Source: an uncultured Oscillibacter sp.
Lineage (GTDB): Bacteria; Bacillota; Clostridia; Oscillospirales; Oscillospiraceae
Assembly: GCA_947365245.1 (NCBI GenBank)
Contig: CANAWG010000004.1
Coordinates: 1 to 64,000, forward strand
DNA length: 64,000 nucleotides
Reading direction: 5' to 3'
Positions within the stretch are counted from its first letter, which is position 1, and each line of letters begins with the position of its first letter. A program made the position numbers and the translations under genes. A model generated the notes under the pieces. That model saw only the letters and a program-made list of their open reading frames with translations, was not told where the DNA came from and did not search any database. This document shows positions 1 through 6,766 of this stretch, one piece after another.

Positions 1-55
1 TCAGGTTCTAGTGTCCTTTACGGACGTGCGGGTTCAAGTCCCGCCTCGCGCACCA
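1..55 (+). tRNA. tRNA-Leu (anticodon CAG), 3' part only
   Basis: The window opens inside the anticodon loop. CAG sits at 2-4, followed by the 3' half of the anticodon stem, a long class II variable arm (TGTCC/GGACG), a T arm (GCGGG-TTCAAGT-CCCGC), the acceptor strand, discriminator A52 and an encoded CCA at 53-55. The long variable arm together with discriminator A points to leucine rather than serine. The first ~32 bases lie outside the window, so the D arm cannot be checked. Confidence 0.9.
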
Positions 56-57
56 AA

Positions 58-99
58 TCAATAATCGGCACTGCTCTGTGAGGCGGTGCCGATTATTGA
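58..99 (+). terminator. 13-bp hairpin behind tRNA-Leu
   Basis: Perfect inverted repeat (58-70 with 87-99) around a 16-base loop, directly behind the tRNA CCA end. It is probably the tRNA terminator, although only a short A/T run follows. Its 3' arm shares the 11-mer CGATTATTGAA with the palindromic element near 6090. Confidence 0.6.
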
Positions 100-122
100 A
101 AATTTGCCCGGGAGGGATGCGT

Positions 123-320
123 ATGCTAGATTACAAAGCTATGTATTATCACTTGGCGGGGCGTATGGCGACTGCGATCGATGCGCTGGAAGCGACCACC
201 AACGCGCTGGTTGACATCACCGAAAAGCTGAAGCTGGCGCAGCAGGCCACGGAGGAAATGTTCATTTCCAGTCCTGACGACGATGTGGATCCTCTGGATG
301 ACGGATCGGTTTCAGAGTAA
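123..320 (+). CDS. small hypothetical protein (65 aa)
   Basis: The start at 123 is chosen because GGGAGG at 110-115 sits 7 bases upstream; an earlier in-frame ATG at 117 is too close to it. The protein is probably helical through residue 50 (alternating Leu/Ala with charged residues, such as ITEKLKLAQQATEEMF) and ends in a very acidic tail (SSPDDDVDPLDD). It has no cysteines, signal peptide or membrane segment. I do not recognise the family. A terminator follows at 365, so it is a single-gene unit, and the good ribosome site argues that it is translated. Confidence 0.6.
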   Translation: MLDYKAMYYHLAGRMATAIDALEATTNALVDITEKLKLAQQATEEMFISSPDDDVDPLDDGSVSE

Positions 321-364
321 GGGCTGCGATCTGCAAATTTTACAATGTACTATACAGATGAAAG

Positions 365-392
365 AGAGAGGCAGCCGCCCCTCTCTTTTTTT
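365..392 (+). terminator. intrinsic terminator of the 65-aa gene
   Basis: A 7-bp stem (365-371/380-386) is followed directly by a run of seven T. It lies 45 bases after the stop codon of the small gene. Nothing else is seen between 393 and 508. Confidence 0.8.
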
Positions 393-508
393 GGCACACC
401 GCTTTCGCCTGCGGAAACGGCGGCTGCTTCGTCCGGACCTGCAGGGGTGACAAAGCGCCCTGAGGGGTGCGGCGGGACCGATTACGATCCCGCGGGGAGA
501 ACCACGGT

Positions 509-832
509 TCACCCCGCAGGCACCCCTCCCTGCGCACATCCACCATTATTCTGACGATAGGGGATGCGGTAGGGCTCCGCGCCCCGCTCCGCGCGCTTTT
601 GCGTCAGCCAGGCCCGCAGGGCCGCCGCGCCCTCCTCCGTCCACGGGAACGTCTCCGTCTCCACATCCTCTGCCAGCTCGAAGCTGGTGTTCTCATACAC
701 CCAGGCCTGAATCCTGCCGTCGCCGATCCAGCCCTCCCGCTGGAAGCGGTAGCGGAACGTCCCCAGGCTCCCGGGGTATATCGCCGCCTTGGTGAAAAAG
801 CCGCTGTCCAAAAACGCGAAATCGCTCTCCAT
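509..832 (-). CDS. hypothetical protein (107 aa)
   Basis: Small soluble protein rich in aromatic and acidic residues, with no signal peptide or membrane span. GAGGAG sits about 8 bases before the ATG on the minus strand, so translation is likely. The first ~85 residues look like an ordinary folded domain (LGTFRYRFQREGWIGDG, then an acidic helix). The last ~15 residues are Gly/Asn/Pro-rich and look disordered. I do not recognise the family. It is divergent from the phosphodiesterase at 954. Confidence 0.55.
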   Translation of the reverse strand: MESDFAFLDSGFFTKAAIYPGSLGTFRYRFQREGWIGDGRIQAWVYENTSFELAEDVETETFPWTEEGAAALRAWLTQKRAERGAEPYRIPYRQNNGGCAQGGVPAG

Positions 833-894
833 GCCGTCGTCTCCTCAAAATATGATCCGCACAGCCCCGGCGGGGCCGAGCTTCCTTAAACCGG

Positions 895-923
895 TTGCGA
901 AACGGGAAAAAAGGAGGTATACT
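895..923 (+). promoter_or_regulatory. sigma-A promoter for the phosphodiesterase
   Basis: TTGCGA (895-900), a 17-bp spacer, then TATACT (918-923). It sits 30 bases before the start codon, which has AGGAGG in front of it. Confidence 0.75.
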
Positions 924-953
924 GACAGAACACACCAATGAGGAGGCCTGTCT

Positions 954-1421
954 ATGAAGATCCTGGTCCTTTCCGACTCCCACGGCAATGTGGACAATAT
1001 GATCCGGGCGGTGGAGCGGGAGTCCCCCCGGGCCATCTTCCACCTGGGGGACTGCTGGCGGGACGGCCAGCGGCTCCACGACCGCTTTCCCGAGATCCCC
1101 TTTGAACAGGTGCCCGGCAACTGCGACTTCCGCTCCCAGGAGGCCGCGGAGCGCCTGGTATGCCTGGAGGACAAGCGCATTCTGCTGTGCCACGGCCACA
1201 CGTTCGGCGTCAAGCAGTCCCTCCTCGCCGCCGGGTACGCCGCCGAGGAGCAGAACCTGGACGTGTTCCTCTTCGGCCACACCCACCGCCCACTGGTGGA
1301 TCTGCGGGGCAGGACCCTCTTTTTGAACCCCGGCAGCATCGGAGACTACGCCCATCCCTTCTACGGGGTGCTGACCCTCTCCGGCGGCAGAGCCGACGGC
1401 CGGACCGTCCCCCTGGATTGA
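954..1421 (+). CDS. YfcE/MJ0936-family metallophosphoesterase
   Basis: Compact calcineurin-like phosphodiesterase of 155 aa, the usual size for the YfcE/MJ0936 family. All metal-binding motifs are visible: D8-x-H10 (LSDSHGN), GD at 32-33 (HLGDCW), GNCD at 55-58, HGH at 80-82 and GHTHRP at 108-113. Members hydrolyse phosphodiester or phosphomonoester bonds with Mn2+ in the cytoplasm; the natural substrate is usually unknown. It stands alone between its own promoter and a strong terminator, so the neighbours give no hint of the substrate. Confidence 0.9.
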   Translation: MKILVLSDSHGNVDNMIRAVERESPRAIFHLGDCWRDGQRLHDRFPEIPFEQVPGNCDFRSQEAAERLVCLEDKRILLCHGHTFGVKQSLLAAGYAAEEQNLDVFLFGHTHRPLVDLRGRTLFLNPGSIGDYAHPFYGVLTLSGGRADGRTVPLD

Positions 1422-1457
1422 CGGCGCGCCGGAGCGCCTTTTGGCTGCGGATAGTCC

Positions 1458-1489
1458 GGCCGGCCCGCGTCAGCGGGCCGGCCTTTTTT
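1458..1489. terminator. terminator between convergent genes
   Basis: An 11-bp perfect GC stem (1458-1468/1473-1483), GTCA loop, then six T on the plus strand. It ends the phosphodiesterase transcript and lies just beyond the stop of the convergent carboxypeptidase gene. Confidence 0.9.
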
Positions 1490-1499
1490 CGATGTAGAC

Positions 1500-2249
1500 T
1501 TATGCTGTCGGGCTCTCCAGCGCCTCCAGATACTCCTCCAGACACTGGCCGCTGTCCCGCATGGCCAGGGCGGTCTCCTTGCCCACGTAGCGGTAGTGCC
1601 AGGGCTCATAGCCGATGCCGGTGATCTCGCTCTTCTCCGAGGGATACCGCAGGATGAAGCCGTACTCCCAGCAGTGCTCCATCAGCCACTGCTGCTCCGC
1701 CGTGCGCTCCTGCCGCTTGGTCAGCCCCTGGTAGCCGGCGGACACGATGTCCAGGGCCAGGCCCGTCTGGTGCTCGCTGGTATTGGGGACGGCCACCCAG
1801 CGCCCCGCCTCTTTCACCGCGCTCTCCCGGCCGTATCCGGCGGCGCGCAGGCGGGCGATCTTGTTGTTGTACAGCCGGGTCTGCACCGCCTCCGTGCGGT
1901 AGGCCGAGCAGATCAGAGGCCGCAGGCCCGCCTCCCGGCAGGCCACCAGCATCTCCTCCAGATCCTCGAAGATCCGCTTGTCCACTTTCAGCCCGCAGGA
2001 GGCCAGGGTCACCAGCTCCACGGAGAAGTCCTCCGGCAGGGTGTTCCAGGGGTTCACCAGCAGCAGCTTCCAGTCCGCCTCCGCAGCCTCCGCGGGGGCG
2101 GCTTCGGTCCCGGCGGCGCCCGCGGCCGGAGCGGCCGCCGCCGTCTCCTGCGCTTTCGGGCTCTCCTCCGCCAGATTTACGGCGCCCGCCGTCGGGGCCG
2201 CTATGGTCAGCGCCAGCACAAGCGCGGCGGAAAAATACCTGATTTTCAT
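1500..2249 (-). CDS. D-alanyl-D-alanine carboxypeptidase, VanY-type (peptidase M15B)
   Basis: Exported zinc peptidase that trims the terminal D-Ala from peptidoglycan stem peptides. Residues 1-23 form a signal peptide (basic start, hydrophobic core, cut near AGA-V). Residues 25-58 are an Ala/Glu/Pro-rich linker that would hold the enzyme off the membrane. The catalytic domain carries SEHQTGLALDI at 158-168 (zinc ligands H160 and D167) and EPWHYRYV at 215-222 (catalytic E215, zinc ligand H218). At 249 aa it is normal for the family. There are no van resistance genes nearby, so a housekeeping role in wall maturation is more likely than vancomycin resistance. Confidence 0.9.
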   Translation of the reverse strand: MKIRYFSAALVLALTIAAPTAGAVNLAEESPKAQETAAAAPAAGAAGTEAAPAEAAEADWKLLLVNPWNTLPEDFSVELVTLASCGLKVDKRIFEDLEEMLVACREAGLRPLICSAYRTEAVQTRLYNNKIARLRAAGYGRESAVKEAGRWVAVPNTSEHQTGLALDIVSAGYQGLTKRQERTAEQQWLMEHCWEYGFILRYPSEKSEITGIGYEPWHYRYVGKETALAMRDSGQCLEEYLEALESPTA

Positions 2250-2416
2250 GTGTCTTGTCCTTTCCGGCCCGTTGGACCGCTATCCCTTGTGGTTCCAACC
2301 TATCATACACCTCTTCTAAAAATAAAAAAAGGGTATTTTGTAAACAAAATAAAATTTTTCCACAGGGGCGGCACGGTCATTTCCACAAAGACCCGGAGAG
2401 GCCCTGTCCCATGTAT

Positions 2417-2448
2417 AGAGGGGAACCGGCGTAAGCCGGTCCCCCTCT
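2417..2448. terminator. hairpin behind the metallo-hydrolase gene
   Basis: Long imperfect stem (GAGGGGA-CCGGC / GCCGG-CCCCTC, loop GTAA) just beyond the stop of the minus-strand gene at 2457. There is no T-run on the minus strand, so it is a weak terminator or an RNA-stabilising end. Confidence 0.5.
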
Positions 2449-2456
2449 GCTCGCGT

Positions 2457-3407
2457 TCATTCAATTTCGATATGTACGGACTCGTGGAACACCGGGTCCA
2501 CCAGCCCCGGGATGTCCACCGCGTCGGTGAAGTGGACGTCCGCCGTAAACTCCCGCATCAGCGAGATGATGTAGGGGTGGGGCCGCTCGTCGGGCCGGCC
2601 CGCCGCCACGCTGATGATGATAGTGGAAGGATGGAGCATCTTCAGCAGCTTCCGGGTGGTGGAGGACAGGGAGGCGTGGTGGGGGGCTTTCAAAATGTCG
2701 CAGGGGAGGGCGGATTCCGTCTCCCACATGTGGGCGTAGAGGTCGCCGCCCAGGACGATCTCCCGGCCGTGGTAGTACAGCCGCTGGCGGAGGCTGGAGA
2801 CGTTCATGCACTTGGCCCAGCGCACCAGATCGTAGGCGTTCCGCACGCCCTGAAAGGCGGCGTCGTAGACCTCCCGCTGGCGGCGGTACAGCGCCGCGTC
2901 GCCAAAGAGGACGTCCATGGCCAGGCTGTCCGTCAGCCGGAACCGCTCCAGTCTGTCGCCGGGCAGCTCCGTAATCCGCCTCACGCGTCCGGGGCGGCTC
3001 CGCAGGGCGGAGGCGTACAGCTCCGCGCAGCGCAGGGCGTTCCGGGCCGCCTTGGGCAGGCCGTTGTCCCCGTCGGGCTCCAGGGGCGGCGCGCCGTCAG
3101 GGGGGCGGTAGGTGGTCAGCAGCTCCTCCACCGGCACGGCCTCCAGCACCCGGTCCAGGCCGCCCACATGGTCCCGGTGGAAGTGGGTCAGCAGGAGCTT
3201 GTCCAGGTGCTCCACGCCCTGCTTTTTCAGAAAGTCCCCGGCGTAGATCCGCCGGGAGCGGGGGTCCAGCTCCCCCGGATGGTCGTCCCGCACCAGATTG
3301 TCGTGGCCGCAGTCCACCAGCATGGCAAATTTCTGCTCGCCGTGCTCGATTTCCCGCACCAGGGTGGAGTCGCCGTTGCCGACGTTGATGAAGTCCAAAA
3401 CCAGCAT
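2457..3407 (-). CDS. ComEC-like metallo-beta-lactamase-fold hydrolase
   Basis: 316-aa stand-alone MBL-fold protein. The start at 3407 is set by GAGGGGG upstream; a longer reading frame exists but has no ribosome site. The N-terminus INVGNGDST (7-15) matches the 'VGQGDS' signature of the ComEC/Rec2 hydrolase domain. The metal motif THFHRDHVGG is at 74-83, and a further metal aspartate and histidine are expected in the GGDLYAH and APHHASL segments. Such proteins are probably phosphodiesterases or nucleases. No membrane span or signal peptide is present, so this is not a DNA-uptake channel itself. Single gene with its own promoter at 3439-3467. Confidence 0.8.
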   Translation of the reverse strand: MLVLDFINVGNGDSTLVREIEHGEQKFAMLVDCGHDNLVRDDHPGELDPRSRRIYAGDFLKKQGVEHLDKLLLTHFHRDHVGGLDRVLEAVPVEELLTTYRPPDGAPPLEPDGDNGLPKAARNALRCAELYASALRSRPGRVRRITELPGDRLERFRLTDSLAMDVLFGDAALYRRQREVYDAAFQGVRNAYDLVRWAKCMNVSSLRQRLYYHGREIVLGGDLYAHMWETESALPCDILKAPHHASLSSTTRKLLKMLHPSTIIISVAAGRPDERPHPYIISLMREFTADVHFTDAVDIPGLVDPVFHESVHIEIE

Positions 3408-3438
3408 TGCCCGTCCCCCTCTGCTTTTTGCTGCTAAC

Positions 3439-3467
3439 AGGATAGCACAGATGGCCGTCTCCGGCAA
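3439..3467 (-). promoter_or_regulatory. promoter of the metallo-hydrolase gene
   Basis: On the minus strand: TTGCCG, 17-bp spacer, TATCCT. It lies about 30 bases upstream of the start at 3407. Confidence 0.6.
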
Positions 3468-3579
3468 CCGAAAAAAGGCCCTGGGGCCGCCAAAATTTGA
3501 TGCCCGATTTTGACGGGCTCAACGAAGAAAAACCGCCGCCGTCCGGCGCGGACCCTGTGGTGGATTCAGGCGGCCGGGC

Positions 3580-3608
3580 TTGACAGTCTCCTCTGTCCGT
3601 GGTATGAT
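3580..3608 (+). promoter_or_regulatory. strong sigma-A promoter of the TM1266-ABC operon leader
   Basis: Consensus TTGACA (3580-3585), exactly 17 bases, TATGAT (3603-3608). Transcription should start near 3615, about 245 bases ahead of the first gene, leaving a long untranslated leader. Confidence 0.85.
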
Positions 3609-3614
3609 TTTCCT

Positions 3615-3836
3615 GTCCCCGGGAAGTGTTTTCTGACCGGCGGACCACCAACTGCACATTCTGTCGTTCTGGCGGCGAGGCGTGGAACCCGAGCCGTAAG
3701 AGGAGAGGCTTCACATCTGCCGTGAAGCCTGCCGAGGCCCGTTCCTTTGGGCCAAGGCGCGACGGCGCGGGAATCCCCGCGTCCTGCCAGGTTGCGTTCA
3801 GCCCCTCCGCCAGACGGCGGAGGGGCTTTTTATATC
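3615..3836 (+). promoter_or_regulatory. structured leader RNA ending in a terminator (candidate riboswitch or attenuator)
   Basis: The leader contains no reading frame but many paired segments: a 9-bp perfect hairpin AGGCTTCAC/GTGAAGCCT near 3709-3733, a GGCCC/GGGCC hairpin near 3736-3753, a CGCGAC/GTTGCG stem enclosing a GCGGG/CCCGC hairpin near 3757-3799, and a terminator at 3801-3831. A consensus promoter, about 190 bases of folded RNA and a terminator before the ribosome site is the usual layout of a transcriptional riboswitch. I could not match it to TPP, FMN, cobalamin, SAM, ZTP, guanidine or fluoride consensus boxes from memory. The class is unknown to me. Confidence 0.55.
3801..3831 (+). 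terminator. leader terminator
   Basis: An 11-bp GC stem (3801-3811/3816-3826), AGAC loop, then five T. It sits 28 bases before the first start codon of the operon and inside the leader, so it would cut transcription before the genes unless it is prevented from forming. Confidence 0.85.
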
Positions 3837-3858
3837 TTTGGCAAAGGGGGGAACGTGT

Positions 3859-4185
3859 ATGGAGACACGGGTGGCGGTCATCGCCGTCATCGTCCGCCAG
3901 GGGGGCGCCGTGGCGGAGCTGAACGATCTGCTGCACCAGTACGCGGGGTATATCATCGGCCGGATGGGCGTACCCTATCCGGCGAGAGGCGTCAACGTCA
4001 TCAGCGTGGCTGTGGACGCGCCGGCGGACGTGATTTCGGCGCTGTCCGGCAAGCTGGGACGGCTCCCCGGCGTCACCGCCAAGACGGTGTACGCGCCGGA
4101 TTCGGCGCTGGGCTGCGGGGGCGAAGCCCCTGCAAATACCGGAGAAAGTCCGGAAAAACATGAGGAATCGAGGCACTTGTTATGA
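3859..4185 (+). CDS. TM1266-family putative iron-only hydrogenase system regulator
   Basis: 108 aa with a ferredoxin-like ACT/NikR-type fold, as in the TM1266 family. The visible core is METRVAVIAVIVRQG, then a helix, GYIIGRMGVPY, and a second strand set INVISVAVDAP with SALSGKLGRLPGV at 65-77. Family members are about 80 aa; the last ~25 residues here are an extra polar tail. The start at 3859 follows AAGGGGGGA. The family got its name from genes sitting beside hydrogenase maturation genes; direct biochemistry is lacking. Here the stop overlaps the next start (ATGA at 4182-4185), tying it to an ABC transporter, and the hydrogenase operon lies about 4 kb downstream. Confidence 0.8.
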   Translation: METRVAVIAVIVRQGGAVAELNDLLHQYAGYIIGRMGVPYPARGVNVISVAVDAPADVISALSGKLGRLPGVTAKTVYAPDSALGCGGEAPANTGESPEKHEESRHLL

Positions 4186-5228
4186 AACTCTCTCAAAAAA
4201 TTCTCTCCCTGTCCCTGACGGTCCTCTTTCTGGCGTCCCTGGCCGCCTGCGGCCAAAGACCGGCCGCCCAGGATACGCCCCCAGCGGCGCCGGAGGTCCA
4301 GGAGCCAGCCGCGCCGGAGGCCCAGCCCCCGGCAGAGCCCGCCGTGCTCTCTGTTCCGATGCGCGTGGCCGCGTTGAAGGGCCCCACCGCCATGGGCATG
4401 GTCCGTATGATGGCCGCCGACGGGGTGGACACATTCACCCTGGCGGGCGCCGCCGACGAGGTGACCCCCGCCCTCATCAAGGGGGATCTGGATGCGGCCT
4501 GCGTCCCCGCCAACCTGGCCTCCGTGCTCTACAACAAGACGGAGGGCGGCGTCGTGTGTTTGGCGGTCAACACCCTGGGGGTCCTCTACATCGTGGAGAA
4601 CGGGGAGGAGATCCAGTCCATGGGGGACCTGCGGGGAAAGACCATCGTCTCCGCCGGCAAGGGCTCCACGCCGGAGTACGGATTGCGCTACCTCCTCAGT
4701 GAGAACGGCGTCGACCCGGACAGGGACGTGACCATCGACTGGAAATCCGAGCACAGCGAGTGCGTGGCGGCCCTGGCCTCCGGGGCGGCGACGATCGCCA
4801 TGCTGCCCCAGCCCTTTGTCACCGCCGCCCAAGGGAAGATCGAGACGCTGCGGACGGCCCTGGACCTGACGGCGGAGTGGAACGCCCTGGACAACGGCTC
4901 CGCCATGATCACCGGTGTGGCAGTGGCTAGGCGTGCCTTTGTGGAGGAGCACCCGGAGGCCGTGGAGCGGTTTTTGGAGGAGTACGCCGATTCCGTCGGC
5001 TGGGTCAACGCCAATCCCGCCGAGGCCGGGGCGCTGATCGCGGAGTGCGGCATCGTGGAGAGCGCCGCCCTGGCGGAGAAAGCCCTGCCCCACTGCAACA
5101 TCGTCTGCCTCACAGGGCAGGAGATGGCGGAGAAGCTCTCCGGCTACCTCCAGGCCCTCGCCGACGCCGCGCCGGAATCCGTGGGCGGGGCGCTGCCCCG
5201 GGACGACTTCTACTATGGCGCGTCCTAA
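4182..5228 (+). CDS. NMT1/SsuA-like ABC transporter substrate-binding lipoprotein
   Basis: 348-aa lipoprotein. The signal peptide ends in lipobox LAAC with C23 as lipid-modified residue, followed by a Pro/Ala-rich linker to about residue 48. The body resembles the NMT1/ThiY/SsuA group (nitrate, sulfonate, thiamine-precursor binders): VPMRVAALKGPTAMGMVRM, then the hallmark segment MGDLRGKTIVSAGKGSTPEY. The ligand cannot be read from the sequence. It overlaps the regulator gene by 4 bases and the permease gene by 14, so all are translated as one coupled unit. Confidence 0.85.
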   Translation: MKLSQKILSLSLTVLFLASLAACGQRPAAQDTPPAAPEVQEPAAPEAQPPAEPAVLSVPMRVAALKGPTAMGMVRMMAADGVDTFTLAGAADEVTPALIKGDLDAACVPANLASVLYNKTEGGVVCLAVNTLGVLYIVENGEEIQSMGDLRGKTIVSAGKGSTPEYGLRYLLSENGVDPDRDVTIDWKSEHSECVAALASGAATIAMLPQPFVTAAQGKIETLRTALDLTAEWNALDNGSAMITGVAVARRAFVEEHPEAVERFLEEYADSVGWVNANPAEAGALIAECGIVESAALAEKALPHCNIVCLTGQEMAEKLSGYLQALADAAPESVGGALPRDDFYYGAS

Positions 5229-6015
5229 GGGCCCCCTCCGGGCGTGGGCGGTTCTGGCGTGGCTGGCGGTGTGGCAGGTGGCCGCCATGGCCTTGGCGGC
5301 GGCCTACCCCCACGGGGGGCTGCTGCTGGCCTCGCCCCTGTCGTCCCTGCGGCGGCTGGGGGAGCTGGCGGTGACCGTCCCTTTCTGGCGGGCCGTGGGC
5401 TGGTCCGCCTGCCGGATCCTGGGGGGATTTCTCCTGTCGTGTCTCGCGGCGGCGGTGCTGGCGGCCCTGGCGGCCCGGTACCCAAAGGCGGCGGAGCTGT
5501 TCTTCCCCCCGGTGGCGGCGGTGAAAGCGACGCCGGTGGCCTCGTTTATCATCCTGGCCCTGGTGTGGCTGGACAGCGGCCAGCTGCCGCTGTTTATCGC
5601 CTTTTTGATGGTGTTTCCCACGGTGTACCTGAATCTGCTGGAGGGCATCCGCCAGACGGACGGGAAGCTGCTGGAGATGGCCCGGGTGTTCCGGGTGTCT
5701 CCAGCGCGGCGGCTGCGGGGGATCTATCTGCCCCAGGTGCTGCCCTACTTCCGCTCCGCCGCCTCCCTGGGGCTGGGCCTTTGCTGGAAAGCCGGCGTGG
5801 CGGCGGAGGTCATCGGCCTGCCCGCCGGGTCCATGGGAGAGCGGCTGTACACCGCCAAGATCTACTACCAGACGCCGGACCTCTTCGCCTGGACCGCGGC
5901 CATCGTGGCGGTGTCCATGGCCTTTGAGCGGCTCTTTTTGAAGCTGGTGGACAGTTTATTACTTTGGCAAATCAATAATTTCACGATCGGCGTAAGCCGA
6001 CCATTGCCAAAGTAA
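5215..6015 (+). CDS. ABC transporter permease (NitT/TauT type)
   Basis: 266-aa inner-membrane permease with about six hydrophobic segments. The EAA loop that contacts the ATPase is visible around residues 154-179 (EMARVFRVSPARRLRGIYLP). The N-terminus overlaps the preceding lipoprotein gene by 14 bases. Oddity: the last ~18 codons lie inside a palindromic element (5958-6110), so the natural C-terminus has apparently been replaced by WQINNFTIGVSRPLPK, a tail unlike the basic ends of this family. The membrane domain is intact, so the protein is probably still functional. Confidence 0.85.
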   Translation: MARPKGPLRAWAVLAWLAVWQVAAMALAAAYPHGGLLLASPLSSLRRLGELAVTVPFWRAVGWSACRILGGFLLSCLAAAVLAALAARYPKAAELFFPPVAAVKATPVASFIILALVWLDSGQLPLFIAFLMVFPTVYLNLLEGIRQTDGKLLEMARVFRVSPARRLRGIYLPQVLPYFRSAASLGLGLCWKAGVAAEVIGLPAGSMGERLYTAKIYYQTPDLFAWTAAIVAVSMAFERLFLKLVDSLLLWQINNFTIGVSRPLPK

Positions 6016-6110
6016 TCATGCCGGGTTTCGCGGCTGCCCCGCAAGGGGCGAGCGAAACGGCATCAGATTTGATCGTATTCATTCGGCGATTATTGAATCG
6101 CCGAATGAAT
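5958..6110. repeat. 153-bp element made of three nested palindromes
   Basis: Three hairpins in a row. First, 13-bp perfect arms at 5958-5970/6004-6016 with an inner TCGGC-GTAA-GCCGA hairpin. Second, arms at 6018-6031/6052-6063 around GCCCC-GCAA-GGGGC. Third, 15-bp perfect arms at 6077-6091/6096-6110. It covers the end of the permease gene and the gap to the ATPase, where coupled genes would normally touch. It is probably a REP/MITE-like intergenic repeat that inserted there; copies elsewhere cannot be checked from this window. Confidence 0.7.
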
Positions 6111-6131
6111 AGCGGGAAAGGCGGCGCTGTG

Positions 6132-6698
6132 ATGGAGATTCGTGTGGAGCACCTCTGGAAGTCCTACAACGGCGCGGCGGTGCTGCGGGACGTGACGTTC
6201 ACCGCGGGGCCGGGCTTCACCTGCATCATGGCTCCCTCCGGCGGCGGCAAGACCACGCTGCTGCGGATTCTGCTGGGGCTGGAGACGGCGGACAGCGGCA
6301 CGGTGGAGGCGGCGGGGTGCTGGGCGGCGGTCTTTCAGGAGGACCGGCTGCTGGAGCACCTGGACGCCGCCGGAAATCTGCGCTTCGCCCTGGGGGGACA
6401 GTACGACGCCGCCCGGGCCGGCGCGGTGCTTGCGGAGTTGGGGCTGGACGGCGTGGACGGCAAGGCCGTCCGGGACTTCTCCGGCGGGATGGGGCGGCGG
6501 CTGGCCCTTGGGCGGGCGCTGCTGGCAAAGAGCGACGCCCTGGCCCTGGACGAGCCCTTCGCGGGGCTGGACGCAAAGACGCGGCAGCGGGCCCGGGAGA
6601 CCCTCCGCCGCCGCGCCGGGGCGCGGACTGTGCTGCTGGTGACCCACGACGAGACGGACGCGGCGGAGCTGGACGCCCAGGTCATCCGCCTGGCCTGA
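6132..6698 (+). CDS. ABC transporter ATP-binding protein (NitT/TauT type, short)
   Basis: 188-aa ATPase that powers the permease. Walker A (APSGGGKTT) is at 34-42, the signature FSGGMGRR at 116-123, Walker B (ALALDEPF) at 136-143 and the switch histidine at 172 (THDETDA). The family usually runs 240-260 aa; this one ends right after the H-loop region and is near the minimum. The start at 6132 follows a weak GAAAGG; a GTG one codon earlier is also possible. The palindromic element separates it from the permease by 116 bases. Confidence 0.85.
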   Translation: MEIRVEHLWKSYNGAAVLRDVTFTAGPGFTCIMAPSGGGKTTLLRILLGLETADSGTVEAAGCWAAVFQEDRLLEHLDAAGNLRFALGGQYDAARAGAVLAELGLDGVDGKAVRDFSGGMGRRLALGRALLAKSDALALDEPFAGLDAKTRQRARETLRRRAGARTVLLVTHDETDAAELDAQVIRLA

Positions 6699-6715
6699 GA
6701 GAATACAAAGCCACG

Positions 6716-6754
6716 ACAAAGACGGAGGCGGCCAGAGGCCGCCTCCGTCTTTGT
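6716..6754. terminator. bidirectional 18-bp hairpin
   Basis: A perfect 18-bp stem (6716-6733/6737-6754) with a 3-base loop lies between the convergent ABC ATPase and malQ genes. No T-run is present outside the stem, though its own 3' arm ends TCTTTGT. Confidence 0.8.
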
Positions 6755-6766
6755 CCATTTCCTCAT

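Noticed and set aside
1500..2249. Vancomycin-resistance function for the VanY-type protein
   Set aside because: No vanH, vanA/B, vanX or VanRS-like genes adjoin it; M15B carboxypeptidases are common wall enzymes.
2330..2400. AT-rich stretch before the VanY gene as a promoter or origin-like site
   Set aside because: It holds TATGAT and several A/T runs but no -35 box at proper spacing; no repeats or DnaA boxes were found.
3615..3836. FMN riboswitch, suggested by GACCGGCGG in the leader
   Set aside because: Only that short string matches; the other conserved FMN segments are missing and the operon has no riboflavin genes.
3615..3836. Molybdenum-cofactor riboswitch
   Set aside because: A vague resemblance in the CCGAGCCG region only; I cannot recall the consensus well enough to claim it, and no molybdenum gene follows. 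Left as unassigned.
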